Below are positions 9,356 through 18,482 of a DNA stretch of 43,736 nucleotides, piece after piece. The translations under genes were made by a program, and so were the position numbers. Origin of the DNA: Candidatus Latescibacterota bacterium (GTDB lineage Bacteria; Latescibacterota; UBA2968; SICM01); the NCBI GenBank assembly GCA_009694805.1, contig SICM01000014.1, positions 1-43,736 on the forward strand, given 5' to 3'. Each line of letters opens with the position of its first letter. The first letter of the stretch is position 1. Below the pieces are notes generated by a model. It ran no database searches. It had not been told where the DNA came from and saw only the letters and a list, made by a program, of their open reading frames with translations.

Positions 9356-10168
9356 ATGTTGTCTGAGATAGAGGTCGGTCAGTTCCGGGCGTTCGGGTTC
9401 GTCGTCCTGAAAGGGTGTCTGAGCGGGGAAGAGGTAGAGGGTCTGCAGGAGGCATATGAACGGGTGATCCCGGACGCCCCGCTCTACAACTATTTCGGAA
9501 ACAACGACACGCAGGTGATGAACCCCTTCGTCCAGGCGGACGACCGCTTTGCCGCCCTGATCGAGCATCCCCGCATCATGGAGGCCATGCGCGACATCTA
9601 CGGGACCGAGTGCCTCTACGTCACCGGCAGCGATCTGTGGGCGAACCGGGACGACACGCCCTGGCACAGCGATGGCCAGCCGGGGCGGAGGGCGGTGGGG
9701 GTCAAGACCTCGATCTATCTGGATGAGCAGGACCGGGACAGCGGGGCGCTGAACGTCATCCCCGGAAGCCACCATCCGGACTTCTGCGCGGCCATCTTTC
9801 AGGCCCACGGCTACTGGGCCACGGCCACGAGTCGTCCGCGCCTGCGGCTGGACCCGGAGACGGTTCCGGGGATGCTCCCCCTGAACACCCGGCCCGGAGA
9901 CGTGGTGCTGTGGGACACGCGCCTGTGGCACTCCGCCTTCAAGCGGAAGGATGGCCGGCCGAGGCGGGCGATGTTCATCAGCTACATGCCCGATCCCCAG
10001 GACGACCTGCTGGCCCTGTCCGACCTGCGGGCCACGGTTCAGGCCAGTCTGGGCGAGCGGCAGGCGTTCATCTACAGCCGGGAGATGATGGCGAAGGGGG
10101 GCCCTGCCCGCGAGAAGATGGCCGCTCGGCTGGAGGCGCTGGGCGTGGAGCGGGTGCGGGAGCGATAA
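9356..10168 (+). CDS. Phytanoyl-CoA dioxygenase (PhyH) family Fe(II)/2-oxoglutarate oxygenase
   Basis: A 270-residue protein of usual family length. The iron-binding facial triad is visible as H104-x-D106 (in TPWHSDGQPG) and a distal H192 (in RLWHSAF), followed by the arginines of RPRRAMF that would bind 2-oxoglutarate. Between them lies the common NVIPGSHHPDF segment. Such enzymes hydroxylate small molecules at the cost of 2-oxoglutarate and O2. Substrates of bacterial PhyH proteins in catabolic clusters are mostly unknown. It closes the first gene block, and its stop is followed by intergenic repeats and a new promoter. RBS GAAGGAGGG precedes the ATG. Confidence 0.92.
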   Translation: MLSEIEVGQFRAFGFVVLKGCLSGEEVEGLQEAYERVIPDAPLYNYFGNNDTQVMNPFVQADDRFAALIEHPRIMEAMRDIYGTECLYVTGSDLWANRDDTPWHSDGQPGRRAVGVKTSIYLDEQDRDSGALNVIPGSHHPDFCAAIFQAHGYWATATSRPRLRLDPETVPGMLPLNTRPGDVVLWDTRLWHSAFKRKDGRPRRAMFISYMPDPQDDLLALSDLRATVQASLGERQAFIYSREMMAKGGPAREKMAARLEALGVERVRER

Positions 10169-10172
10169 GGGA

Positions 10173-10243
10173 ACCGCCAAGTCGCCAAGGACGCCAAGGG
10201 GTGCGAAGAGGTGTAGAATGGAGGGGCGCGATTCATCGCGCCC
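10173..10243. repeat. CCGCCAAG-type repeat followed by a GCGATTCATCGC palindrome
   Basis: Bases 10173-10200 contain the iterated units ACCGCCAAGTCGCCAAGGA. Bases 10224-10232 (GGGCGCGAT) pair perfectly with 10235-10243 (ATCGCGCCC) around TC. The same palindrome core, with changed but still pairing arms, recurs at 27379-27398. The elements sit between the PhyH stop and the GntR promoter and may also end transcription of the upstream block, though there is no T-tract. Confidence 0.75.
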
Positions 10244-10308
10244 GGATGGCTTCAGCCCGTTCGTTTTCAGCCTATTCTCCCCGGATGGACCGGGCATTTA
10301 AAAATGAC

Positions 10309-10337
10309 TTGACACGAAACTCTTATTTTTTTATATA
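10309..10337 (+). promoter_or_regulatory. Sigma70-type promoter of first GntR gene
   Basis: A perfect -35 TTGACA at 10309-10314 is followed after 17 bases by TATATA at 10332-10337. The surrounding AT-rich stretch stands out in this GC-rich window. The layout is the same as in front of the paralogous regulator at 32330-32358. Transcription would start near 10345, giving a leader of about 60 bases before the TTG start. Confidence 0.75.
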
Positions 10338-10364
10338 TTAGGCTGTAGTTTTATAAGACAGAAT

Positions 10365-10376
10365 GACAGACCTGTC
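10365..10376. promoter_or_regulatory. Candidate operator, inverted repeat in GntR leader
   Basis: GACAG and CTGTC face each other across two bases, downstream of the promoter. The second GntR leader has a related inverted repeat TGTC-A-GACA at 32371-32379. FadR-type regulators bind short palindromes and often control their own gene, so autoregulation is plausible. The match is short and could be chance. Confidence 0.35.
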
Positions 10377-10404
10377 GCGCAGACCCTGGTGAGGAGTCCG
10401 TGCG

Positions 10405-11250
10405 TTGACATTAGCGCCCATCGAGAGGCAGCGCCTCTACCGGCAGGTGGCCGAGGAGATCAAGCGATACATCCTGGACCACAGCTTGAAGAAAGGGGAC
10501 GCCCTGCCGACGGAGGTGGAGTTTGCGCAGCAACTGGGGGTGAGCCGGCCCACGGTGCGGGAGGCGTTGAAGGGGCTGCAGATGGTGGGGATTTTGACCT
10601 CTCGCAAGGGGAGCGGGCACGCGGTGGGCGTGCTGAATCTGCTCGAGCTGGCGCGGCAGTTTTCGTTTCACGTTCAGACCGAGGGGATGGATTTTCGGGA
10701 ACTGGCAGAGACCCGGCTTTTTCTGGAGGTGAACATCCTCCCCCTGGTGGCCGAACGGGCGACGGAGGAGGATTTTCGGCGGTTGCAGCAGGCCGTGGAC
10801 CTCCTCAAGCGGGGGGCTGAACAGCAGGACCGGGCGACCTACGTGGCGGGGGACATCACCTTCCACCAGGCGCTGTTCGAGGCGTCCCAGAACCGGCTTT
10901 TGACGGACTTTGCGGGGATGATCAAGGAATTCTTCGTGGACGTCCGGCGCGCCCTGTACGCCTCGGAGGATACTTCGAAGGAACGGGCGAACCGGGATCA
11001 TCAGGCGATCTGCGACGCACTCCGGCGGAAGGACGTGCGCCGGGCGCAGGAGTTGATGTACACGCACCTGTCAGTCTACCTTTCCGACGGGGGGGAGGAC
11101 GGAGGGATACAGACGTTCATCGGGCCGAATGGCCAGACAGACACCCATCTACAAGATCTCAAACGCTCAACCAGACCTTCAAACGCTCAATCCAGAAAGG
11201 AGGTTGGCCGCGCATCCAGGGTTTTGAAGGGAGATGAGGGCATCTCCTGA
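10405..11250 (+). CDS. FadR-subfamily GntR transcriptional regulator, paralog 1
   Basis: A 281-residue protein. Residues about 5-75 are a winged-helix domain with the GntR signature LPTEVEFAQQLGVSRPTVREAL and the wing LTSRKGSGHAVG. The remainder is an all-helical FCD ligand-binding domain with metal-binding candidates in DITFHQALFEASQN, RDHQAICDAL and YTHLS. Such regulators respond to sugar acids or other carboxylates and usually repress. The start is TTG at 10405: an in-frame stop lies 15 bases upstream, no ATG is available, and GAGGAG is 8 bases before. It precedes the TonB/FN3/PorV genes by 72 bases and may control them. The last 50 residues differ from the paralog at 32407 and are partly encoded by a short direct repeat. 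Confidence 0.92.
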   Translation: MTLAPIERQRLYRQVAEEIKRYILDHSLKKGDALPTEVEFAQQLGVSRPTVREALKGLQMVGILTSRKGSGHAVGVLNLLELARQFSFHVQTEGMDFRELAETRLFLEVNILPLVAERATEEDFRRLQQAVDLLKRGAEQQDRATYVAGDITFHQALFEASQNRLLTDFAGMIKEFFVDVRRALYASEDTSKERANRDHQAICDALRRKDVRRAQELMYTHLSVYLSDGGEDGGIQTFIGPNGQTDTHLQDLKRSTRPSNAQSRKEVGRASRVLKGDEGIS

Positions 11251-11322
11251 GGGGGAATAGGAGGAGGAGAGGGCGGGGGATCCGCAGACATCTTAATCAT
11301 CAAGCGGAGTATCCATATCTTT

Positions 11323-14300
11323 ATGTACTCTGAGAGAGACCGATTCGGAAAGTGCGTCGTCATGCTCGCCGTCCTGTTGCTGCTGAGTTTTGGCGCATCG
11401 GCGGTGCTGGCGCAGACGACCACGGGCAAGATCACAGGGCGTGTGACCGATGCCAAGACGAAGGAGGCGCTGCCGGGGGTGAGCGTATCCATCGTTGGGA
11501 CGAAGATGGGCGCAGTCACGGACGCGAGGGGGGAGTATGTCATCCTGGGGGTTTCGCCCGGGGACTACAAGCTGAAGGTCACCATCGTGGGCTACGCGGC
11601 GCAGGAGATCCCTGTGCTGGCCTCGGTGGACCGGACGACGACGGCCAACGTGGTGATGTCCGTGGAGGCCATCCAGATGGGGGCCGTGGAGGTGTCGGCG
11701 CAACGGCCGCTGGTGGAGAAGGAGGTCTCCTTCACGCAGCAGATCATGGACAGCAAGCTGGTGAAGGCCATCCCCACGGGGTCGGCGCGCATCCAGCACG
11801 CGATCATGACACAGGTGGGCACGGACCGGGACGGCTGGGGCGTGGTCATCCGGGGGAACAGTGACCGGGATATCGCCTTCATCCAGGATGGGCTCCGGTT
11901 CCAGCAGCGGTTTGACACGCGCACGTTCAGCTCCTACCCGACCTCGTCGGTGCAGGAGATCCAGGTGCTGACGGGGGGGTTCGCGCCGGAGTACGGGAAT
12001 GTGCGGGCCGGGGTGGTGAACATCGTGAGCAAGGAGCCGTCCCGGTGGCTGGTGAGCGGGGAGGCCCGGTACATCACGGCGGGCAACCACTTCTACGGGG
12101 ACAACCCGTTCTCGGAAAACTACTGGAACGCGAAGCGGTGGCTGAGCATGGACCCGTCCGGGGACACGAACCAGGACGGCCGGCAGGACTTTGAGGGGTG
12201 GAAGGCGTGGCTGGCCCGGACCTCGGCTGCCAAGCAGAACGTCTACCTGGGCCAGACCGTGACCACGGCGGAGCAGGGGCGGGGCATCTGGCTCTACCAG
12301 CACCGCCGGGTGAAGGAAGACGGGACGGTCCTGCTGGTCGACGGGACGACGCTGTCGCAGAAGGACCCGCAGGGCCTGTTGAACATGATCGGGAAGGATG
12401 GGGACTACGGCTACTCCTACGACGCGACGGTGGGCGGGCCGCTGATCAAGGACAAGGTGGCCGCGACCTACTCGATCCGGCGGGAGCGCACGCCGATCTA
12501 CAACGCGGCGCAGCCGAGCTTCCTCCAGACCATCCATCAGGGGAAGCTGATGTTCACGCCCACGACGAGCACGAAGCTGACGCTGATGGGCCTCAGTGCG
12601 GTCAGCGACGGCACGGGGTTCGGTCGCGGTACAGACGCCGGAAACTCCATCGGCGGGAACGCCAACGGCGTGGGGGGCGGCTCGGGGGACCCGCCCAGCA
12701 CGTCCTGGCGGAACAAGATGAGCACGAACATGTCGCGGTTGACCCAGTGGCAGTTGGGGGCGACGTGGCGGCAGGTGCTCAGCCCCAAGTCATTCTACGA
12801 GGCGTCCTTCACCCGACAGCGCTTCCAGATCAAGGCGAGGTTCCAGCCCATCGTGGACAACCGGCTGGTGGTGGCGGTGTTCCCGGATGGAAAGATTGAA
12901 TTATCGCCTGAGATCGCCAAGGGGGCGCCCACCTCCCGGCTCGCTGTGGCACGGAACACGATAAATAGCCTGAGCCCGATCTACGCGGACAACGACGCGC
13001 GCAAGGCGTGGGCGGCAGCGGCCCAGGCCAAGGGCGCGGTGGTTATCGGGAACGACCCGAACGGATGGGTCTACCCCGAGGCGAACCCGGACCTGCTCGT
13101 GGGCGTGGGGGATCTGGGGCAGGGGGGGCGCAACCAGGACTCCTCCCACTCCAACCAGGTGGACTTCAACACCAGCCTGACCACGCAACTCTTGCGCAAC
13201 CATCAGGTGAAGCTGGGCACGTCGCTGCAGGTGGCGGACATGTTCCAGGCGTCGGGCACGATCTTAGGGCACGAGATGCTGACGGTGGCCAACCGGAGGC
13301 AGTGGAGCGGGTCGTTCTACGCGCAGGACAAGATGGAGTACCGGCAACTGATCGTGAACGCCGGGGCCCGTATAGAGTGGGACCGCTACGACAAGCACTA
13401 CGACTTCCACGCCTGGAGGCCGACCGACCCGAATGCGGCCTGGATCTGGCTGAACCCGGTAAAGGGGGGCTACGACCCGGAGCTCTACACGTACGACAAG
13501 GCGGCGAAGACGGTACGGCCGCCCATGAAGTTCTACTTCGCGCCCCGGCTGGGTATGTCCTACCCGATCACGGAGACGGCGAAGCTCTACTTCAACTACG
13601 GCTACTTCTACCGCCCGCCGAGCATGCGGGAGATGTACGAACTCTACATCTCGGACCTGCAGAGGCCCACGTACAACGGCAACCCCTACGCAGACGCCCT
13701 CCGGACGATCCAGTACGAACTGGGCTACGAGCAGGGGTTCTTCGCGAACAAGCCCTACGCATTCAAGCTGAGCGGGGACGTCTACTTCAAGGACAGCAAC
13801 CGGGATCAGTTCACGTATTGGTACGCCTTCGGACAGGGGCTTTCGGGCGGGCCTTCCTGGCAGCCCGGCCAGTCCCAGTTGATGCGGGATATCCGGGGGG
13901 TGGAGATGTCCGTGCAGAAGGCGCGGGGCAAGTACTGGTCGGGCTACGTGGGCTACGACTTCAACCTCCAGCGGCCGGACAACGCGACCTGGCAGACGTT
14001 GAGCTTCGACGCGAACGAGCCCACGTATAACAAGATCTTCACGGCCAACACGGCGACGAAGGCGGCGGAATCTGAGGCACGCCCGATCCTCCGGATGAAT
14101 GTGAATGTCCATTCTCCGGCGGAGTTGAGCAAGAACCCCGTCAAGGGCGGCTGGGAGATGGACCTCTACTACTTCCGGAAGCGGGGGGCGGGGTTCAACT
14201 TCAACCCGAACAATGACCCGCTGCTGGTGGGCAAGCTGAACAAGCGGTGGATCGCGGAGCGCTACCTGAACCTGCGGGTGTCCAAGGAGATCCACGTGCG

Positions 14301-14598
14301 CGGGGTGCGGCCGCAGTTCTACCTGGATGTGAACAACCTGTTCGACTGGGCCTACCCGAATGGGACGGGCAACATCTTCGGCTTCCCGACCGGCATGAAC
14401 TACCCGCTGGGCGCGGCCACGACCACGGTGCAGGACTTCAACGCCTACATGGCGGAGATCGACCGCCGGGGCATGACGCCGGGCGAGTGGATCGGGGACC
14501 CGGGCAGCGCGGACTTCAACAAGTTCATGCCCATCTACTGGTGGGGCAGGTACACCAACAAGCGCCGGATGTACTTCGGCGTCCGGTTTGATATGTAG
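11323..14598 (+). CDS. TonB-dependent outer-membrane receptor with carboxypeptidase-regulatory-like domain
   Basis: A 1091-residue outer-membrane protein. Residues 1-30 form a signal peptide (hydrophobic core MLAVLLLLSFGASAVLA). Residues about 34-115 are the carboxypeptidase-regulatory-like domain (GRVTDAKTKEALPGVSVSI, DARGEYVILGV). A plug domain follows at about 120-240 (VVIRGNSDRDIAFIQDG, EYGNVRAGVVNIVSKEP), then a 22-stranded barrel to the C-terminal YFGVRFDM. This is the architecture of SusC-like importers of large ligands, but no SusD partner is encoded nearby. Energy would come from TonB-ExbBD encoded elsewhere. The ATG has only a weak upstream GGAG, usual for Bacteroidetes-like genes. 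The next two genes, also secreted, suggest one envelope unit. The stop is TAG. Confidence 0.93.
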   Translation: MYSERDRFGKCVVMLAVLLLLSFGASAVLAQTTTGKITGRVTDAKTKEALPGVSVSIVGTKMGAVTDARGEYVILGVSPGDYKLKVTIVGYAAQEIPVLASVDRTTTANVVMSVEAIQMGAVEVSAQRPLVEKEVSFTQQIMDSKLVKAIPTGSARIQHAIMTQVGTDRDGWGVVIRGNSDRDIAFIQDGLRFQQRFDTRTFSSYPTSSVQEIQVLTGGFAPEYGNVRAGVVNIVSKEPSRWLVSGEARYITAGNHFYGDNPFSENYWNAKRWLSMDPSGDTNQDGRQDFEGWKAWLARTSAAKQNVYLGQTVTTAEQGRGIWLYQHRRVKEDGTVLLVDGTTLSQKDPQGLLNMIGKDGDYGYSYDATVGGPLIKDKVAATYSIRRERTPIYNAAQPSFLQTIHQGKLMFTPTTSTKLTLMGLSAVSDGTGFGRGTDAGNSIGGNANGVGGGSGDPPSTSWRNKMSTNMSRLTQWQLGATWRQVLSPKSFYEASFTRQRFQIKARFQPIVDNRLVVAVFPDGKIELSPEIAKGAPTSRLAVARNTINSLSPIYADNDARKAWAAAAQAKGAVVIGNDPNGWVYPEANPDLLVGVGDLGQGGRNQDSSHSNQVDFNTSLTTQLLRNHQVKLGTSLQVADMFQASGTILGHEMLTVANRRQWSGSFYAQDKMEYRQLIVNAGARIEWDRYDKHYDFHAWRPTDPNAAWIWLNPVKGGYDPELYTYDKAAKTVRPPMKFYFAPRLGMSYPITETAKLYFNYGYFYRPPSMREMYELYISDLQRPTYNGNPYADALRTIQYELGYEQGFFANKPYAFKLSGDVYFKDSNRDQFTYWYAFGQGLSGGPSWQPGQSQLMRDIRGVEMSVQKARGKYWSGYVGYDFNLQRPDNATWQTLSFDANEPTYNKIFTANTATKAAESEARPILRMNVNVHSPAELSKNPVKGGWEMDLYYFRKRGAGFNFNPNNDPLLVGKLNKRWIAERYLNLRVSKEIHVRGVRPQFYLDVNNLFDWAYPNGTGNIFGFPTGMNYPLGAATTTVQDFNAYMAEIDRRGMTPGEWIGDPGSADFNKFMPIYWWGRYTNKRRMYFGVRFDM

Positions 14599-14607
14599 GA
14601 GAAAAGC

Positions 14608-14710
14608 GGGGATCAGGAAAAGCAAAAGCAGGGGTGAGGGGCGAGGAATGAGGGGCGAGGGTTTTCCCTCATCCCCCATTCCTCAATCCTCATCCCCGTC
14701 TTTCCCCGAC
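14608..14710. repeat. GGGGCGAGGG/CCCTCATCCCC palindromic repeat
   Basis: Iterated GAGGGGCGAGGAATGAGG units on the left face CCCTCATCCCCCATTCCT on the right. The core arms 14644-14661 and 14666-14683 pair almost completely around TTTT. The element occupies nearly all of the gap between the TonB receptor and the next gene and could form an RNA hairpin that dampens downstream expression. Confidence 0.7.
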
Positions 14711-14734
14711 CCTTCATCACGGAGGAAGTTTTTC

Positions 14735-17239
14735 ATGCGCAGATGGATTCTTATGTTGTTGTTGGTGTCCCTCGTGGCACTCCCGGCAATATCCGGGGCG
14801 CAGATCGGCGCGCCGAGGTCGATCAAGGCCGTCGGGTCGTCCTGGATGGGCGGGAACCTGAGTGTCAGCGGCGCCTCCTCGGGCAACTATTTTTACAGGG
14901 ACAACATGCCGTTCCCGGACGTCCTGCGGCTGGGCCAGGGCTCCACGTACGCGAGCTACTTCATGCAGATCATGTTCGGCTATGGCATGGTGCTCGGGGC
15001 ATCGGAGTACCGCTACCCGAACGCGTGGCCGCTCGGTTCGTCTTTTGCGGGGAAGACCGCGCCGTTCATCACCGGGTACACGGGCCTGTCCACGGAGAAC
15101 GGGCCGGGCTTCATGCTCCCGTCCAACCCCTCGGCGTTTGCGTCGCCTGTCAAGTTCTGGAAGCAGGCGGCCAACACCATCACCGTGGAGGGGAAGGACA
15201 ACACGGTCCGGATCAAGGGGACGTATACCCCCAAGGGGCCGGACATGGAGTTCTTCGCCTCGGACGGGGAGAAGGTGGACGCGAACATCTGGTCGGACCA
15301 GGCGGTCACCACCAAGACGGTCTACCCGGGCGCGGGCATGGAGGTGACGGCCTGGCTCTACGGGTCTGGGACCTATCCTTACAACGGCCACAGCATCGTC
15401 ACCTACGATTTAAACCACACCGGCCGGGTGCTGCTGGCGTCTGGACAGACGGGCTACTACGCGCCGGGGACGGCGGGCAAGGACCACTGGGCGACCGCCA
15501 TCCCAACGGAGATCGCGGCGGAGAAGCCGACGCTGAAGGGGTTCATCTTCTCGAACGCCGGGAGCATCGCCATCCCCGGCCACGCGTCCGACACCTATGG
15601 CGCCGGGGTCTTCGGGGAGCCCTCCCTCGGCGGCGATGAGGTGAGGGGGAGGCGGCTCTACATCTACGACGACGTCAACAAGATGTTCTACCAGACGGAC
15701 GGGGAGGCATCGTCCACCATCCGGAAGGACATCTCGTTCAACCGGGGCGACCCCGTGTTCGCCCTCGGGCCGACCTTCGCGGCGTGGAACGCCAACGTCC
15801 TCAAGGACGAGATGCCGGGCGAATTCCTGACCGTGGGCACGGCGGCGGTCGTGTACCTGCACGTGGATGCGGCGCCGGTGGACAATTCGGCCTCACCCAC
15901 GGTGGACGCGCCCACGCTGGCCAACGCCAGGAACCTGGGCGTCAACGCCCTGACGGACCCGGCGGTGGTCGGGACGGACAGGGAGCAGCCGTTCCAGGCG
16001 CGCATCGGCGAGGAGGTGCCTCCCTCCCTGGACCCGCAGGTGGTCTACAACCACCTGACCGGGCAGGGGCTGGGGGCGCGGTCGGCGCGCATCGGGAAGC
16101 CCCTCAACTGGATGGACCGGCCGGCGAACGCCGGGAAGTTCGACTTCAAGGCCGGGAAGTGGCAGGCGGGCCTGGACCATGCCACGCTGGACTACAACAA
16201 GCCCAACAGCGGGGCAGCAGACAAGTCGCTCGGCGCCGCGATCACGTTCGGGCCGTGGGACGTGCCGTTCGGCAAGCATCTCCACATCGCCTACGCGTTC
16301 GTGGGGGGCGTCCCGGACCGGGCCCTCAACCAGATCATGGGGCAGTTCTACGCGAAGAAGAAGTGGCTGACGCGGGCGGAACTGGACCAGCTTTCCGACC
16401 TGCTGACGGGCTGGGACTATCTCCAGACCTATGCCTACTGGAAGAACACGTTCACGGCGAACGCGGGCAAGACGTTCACGGAGAGCGACAAGCACGCGTT
16501 CATCAACAGCGCGATCGACTCGCTCTACAAACAGGTCGGGATCGTGAAGCAGGTCTGGGCGGCCGGGCTGGCGGCGGGCCGTTTCGGGCCGAGCTATCCG
16601 GCGTTCGTGGGCTGGCCCACGACGGTGTCCTACACGGGCGGACCGGGGAGCGCGATCCTCACCTGGAGTGCGGTGCCGGGCGCGGCCAAGTACAACGTCT
16701 ACCGGCAGGTCGGGAACGCCAACAAGCAGCCCCGGCCGATCGCAGCGGCAACGGGTTTGACCGGCACGACCTTCACGGACACCGGCCTGGACCGAGGGGT
16801 GTTCTACTATTACTCCGTGACCGCGGTGGACGCGCAGGGCCGGGAGGGGGCGTGGATGATGGCGCAGAACACCAACCCGGTCATCCCCACGCGGGTGCCG
16901 TCGGGCGCGGACTGGCGGGACAAGGTGCGCATCGTGCCCAACCCCATCAGCCGTCGGGGCGGGCAGGAGAAGGACGGCGGGTTCAACTACACGGGCGGGG
17001 CCCTCAACCAGAACCAGGTGCAATTCGTGAACATCCCGGGCAAGTGTACGATCAACATCTTCACGACGACCGGGGACCTGGTGGCCAGTGTGGTGCATAC
17101 TTCCGGGACGGGGGACCGGGGGTGGTACCTTGTGACGGACAACAACCAGCGGCCCGTGTCGGGCATCTACCTGTGCCACATCCGGAACGACGCCGCGCCG
17201 AGCGAGACCAAGCTTCTGAAGCTGGTCATCCTGCGTTAA
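14735..17239 (+). CDS. Secreted protein with fibronectin type III domain and FlgD/T9SS-like C-terminal tail
   Basis: An 834-residue protein. Residues 1-22 are a signal peptide (MRRWILMLLLVSLVALPAISGAQ). The first about 600 residues match no family I recognise. A fibronectin type III domain lies near 625-715 (SAILTWSAVPGAAKYNVYR ... YYYSVTAVDAQGREG). The last about 100 residues begin with RIVPNP and contain CTINIFTTTGDLV and SGIYLCHI, the pattern of the FlgD-like/type IX sorting domain that directs proteins to the cell surface. The ATG at 14735 follows GGAGGAAG. An upstream in-frame alternative at 14588 would run through the intergenic repeat and was rejected. Location between a TonB receptor and a PorV-like protein suggests a surface ligand-binding partner replacing SusD; this is inference. 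Confidence 0.82.
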   Translation: MRRWILMLLLVSLVALPAISGAQIGAPRSIKAVGSSWMGGNLSVSGASSGNYFYRDNMPFPDVLRLGQGSTYASYFMQIMFGYGMVLGASEYRYPNAWPLGSSFAGKTAPFITGYTGLSTENGPGFMLPSNPSAFASPVKFWKQAANTITVEGKDNTVRIKGTYTPKGPDMEFFASDGEKVDANIWSDQAVTTKTVYPGAGMEVTAWLYGSGTYPYNGHSIVTYDLNHTGRVLLASGQTGYYAPGTAGKDHWATAIPTEIAAEKPTLKGFIFSNAGSIAIPGHASDTYGAGVFGEPSLGGDEVRGRRLYIYDDVNKMFYQTDGEASSTIRKDISFNRGDPVFALGPTFAAWNANVLKDEMPGEFLTVGTAAVVYLHVDAAPVDNSASPTVDAPTLANARNLGVNALTDPAVVGTDREQPFQARIGEEVPPSLDPQVVYNHLTGQGLGARSARIGKPLNWMDRPANAGKFDFKAGKWQAGLDHATLDYNKPNSGAADKSLGAAITFGPWDVPFGKHLHIAYAFVGGVPDRALNQIMGQFYAKKKWLTRAELDQLSDLLTGWDYLQTYAYWKNTFTANAGKTFTESDKHAFINSAIDSLYKQVGIVKQVWAAGLAAGRFGPSYPAFVGWPTTVSYTGGPGSAILTWSAVPGAAKYNVYRQVGNANKQPRPIAAATGLTGTTFTDTGLDRGVFYYYSVTAVDAQGREGAWMMAQNTNPVIPTRVPSGADWRDKVRIVPNPISRRGGQEKDGGFNYTGGALNQNQVQFVNIPGKCTINIFTTTGDLVASVVHTSGTGDRGWYLVTDNNQRPVSGIYLCHIRNDAAPSETKLLKLVILR

Positions 17240-17260
17240 TGAAAAGGTGAATGGTGACGG

Positions 17261-17293
17261 CCCTCACCCCTGTGCAGCCTGACGGGGTGAGGG
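17261..17293. repeat. CCCTCACCCC/GGGGTGAGGG palindrome
   Basis: Perfect 10-base arms at 17261-17270 and 17284-17293 enclose a 13-base loop. Related C-rich/G-rich palindromes occur at 14644-14683, 18435-18459 and 24856-24949. It lies in the 84-base gap before the PorV-like gene. Confidence 0.7.
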
Positions 17294-17323
17294 TTGAGCA
17301 CCAGCCTTATAAGGAGCCAAATA

Positions 17324-18412
17324 ATGCGCAAAGTATTGCTTTTCACGGCGCTCGGCCTGCTGCTGGCGGGTATCGGCGCTGCTTATGCGGCGGACATCCC
17401 CAGGCAACGGGACCCGGTCCTGCCGGGGGTCGGGTTTGAGCAGTATCCCGAGCCCATTCTGGTCAAGGTGGCCCAGGCGGGGTTCAAGTTCCTGGACTAT
17501 CCCATCGGGGCGCGGTCCGCGTCCCTGGCCGGGGCCGTCAGCACGGTGCCGGGGGACGCCCACTCGGTGTTCTGGAACCCGGCGGGTCTGGGGTTCCTCA
17601 AGGGCGGGGAGGCGTTCGGGGGCTATAGCAAGTGGATCGCGGACATCAAGTACAACTACGGAGGGTTCGCCTACAATGTGAACGGGGTGAACGCCTTCGG
17701 GTTCGGACTGATGACGGTGGACAACGGGACCATCCAGGGCACCAGGATCAACACCAAGGCACCGGACGGGTTCCAGGACACGAACACCTTCAAGCCGAAG
17801 GAGTATTACGCGACGTTCGCCTACGCCCGGAAGGTCACGGACCGGTTCTCCGTCGGCGGGGCCCTGAAGTATGCGCACCAGGACCTGGGGCAGTCCAACA
17901 TCCTGAACCCTCTCAACCAGCCGGTGGTCGTCGGAAACAAGGACTCCAAGGTGGCGTTCGACCTGGGGACCTACTTCAACACCGGGTTCCGCACCGTGAC
18001 GCTCGGGGTGAACGTGAACAACTTCGCCAAGACGGTGAACTACCAGGGGGAGAACTTCGAGCTTCCCCGGCGGGTGGCCTTTGCCTTCAGCGCCGATCTG
18101 CTGACGCTGGGCAATCACAAGAGCGAGAAGCAGAAGCTGGGGTTCATGATGGACGTGGAGAAGCCGCTGGATTTCAGCGAGCGGATTCTGACGGCCGTGG
18201 AGTACCTCTACGCGGCCCCCAAGTCTCCGTTCGGCGTGGCGCTGCGGGTTGGCTACCGGTTCAAACACGACACGGAGACCTACTCCGTGGGGGCCGGCCT
18301 CAAATTCAAGACCTCCGGCGGTCGCGGGATCTCGTTTGACTACGCCTACAAGCAGTTCAACAAGAGCTACTTCAGCGGAGTCCAGACGATGTCCGGGTCG
18401 GTGATGTTCTAG
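17324..18412 (+). CDS. PorV/PorQ-family outer-membrane beta-barrel protein
   Basis: A 362-residue protein. Residues 1-22 form a signal peptide (LLFTALGLLLAGIGAAYA). The segment GARSASLAGAVSTVPGDAHS followed by FWNPAGLG is the signature of the PorV/PorQ (UPF0164) family, whose members are FadL-like barrels; PorV escorts type IX secretion substrates at the outer membrane. Placement directly after a protein with a T9SS-like tail supports a role in its export or anchoring. The ATG at 17324 follows AAGGAG; an upstream TTG at 17294 lies in the repeat. The gene ends with TAG and is followed by a hairpin terminator at 18483. Confidence 0.88.
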   Translation: MRKVLLFTALGLLLAGIGAAYAADIPRQRDPVLPGVGFEQYPEPILVKVAQAGFKFLDYPIGARSASLAGAVSTVPGDAHSVFWNPAGLGFLKGGEAFGGYSKWIADIKYNYGGFAYNVNGVNAFGFGLMTVDNGTIQGTRINTKAPDGFQDTNTFKPKEYYATFAYARKVTDRFSVGGALKYAHQDLGQSNILNPLNQPVVVGNKDSKVAFDLGTYFNTGFRTVTLGVNVNNFAKTVNYQGENFELPRRVAFAFSADLLTLGNHKSEKQKLGFMMDVEKPLDFSERILTAVEYLYAAPKSPFGVALRVGYRFKHDTETYSVGAGLKFKTSGGRGISFDYAYKQFNKSYFSGVQTMSGSVMF

Positions 18413-18421
18413 AGATAGTGA

Positions 18422-18468
18422 CCTCACCCCCCGGCCCCCTCTCCCAGAGGGAGAGGGGGAGGAGGGCG
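18422..18468. repeat. CCCCCTCTCCC/GGGAGAGGGGG palindrome
   Basis: Perfect 11-base arms at 18435-18445 and 18449-18459 flank a three-base loop, within a longer C-rich to G-rich block. It belongs to the same loose family as the 24856-24949 element. It lies just after the PorV-like gene and before the terminator hairpin. Confidence 0.7.
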
Positions 18469-18482
18469 TATTTGGAAATAAG

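Noticed and set aside
11158-11196. Direct repeat TCAAACGCTCAA at the 3' end of the first GntR gene as part of a CRISPR or iteron array
   Set aside because: Only two units, no spacer regularity and no cas or replication genes; it simply alters the regulator's C-terminus.
11230-11247. GGAGAT/ATCTCC hairpin at the end of the first GntR gene as a terminator
   Set aside because: Six-base stem lying inside the coding sequence with no T-tract after it; the downstream TonB gene may be co-transcribed.
14588-14734. Earlier start for the FN3/T9SS-tail protein
   Set aside because: The extra residues derive from a palindromic repeat and would bury the signal peptide; ATG at 14735 has GGAGGAAG upstream.
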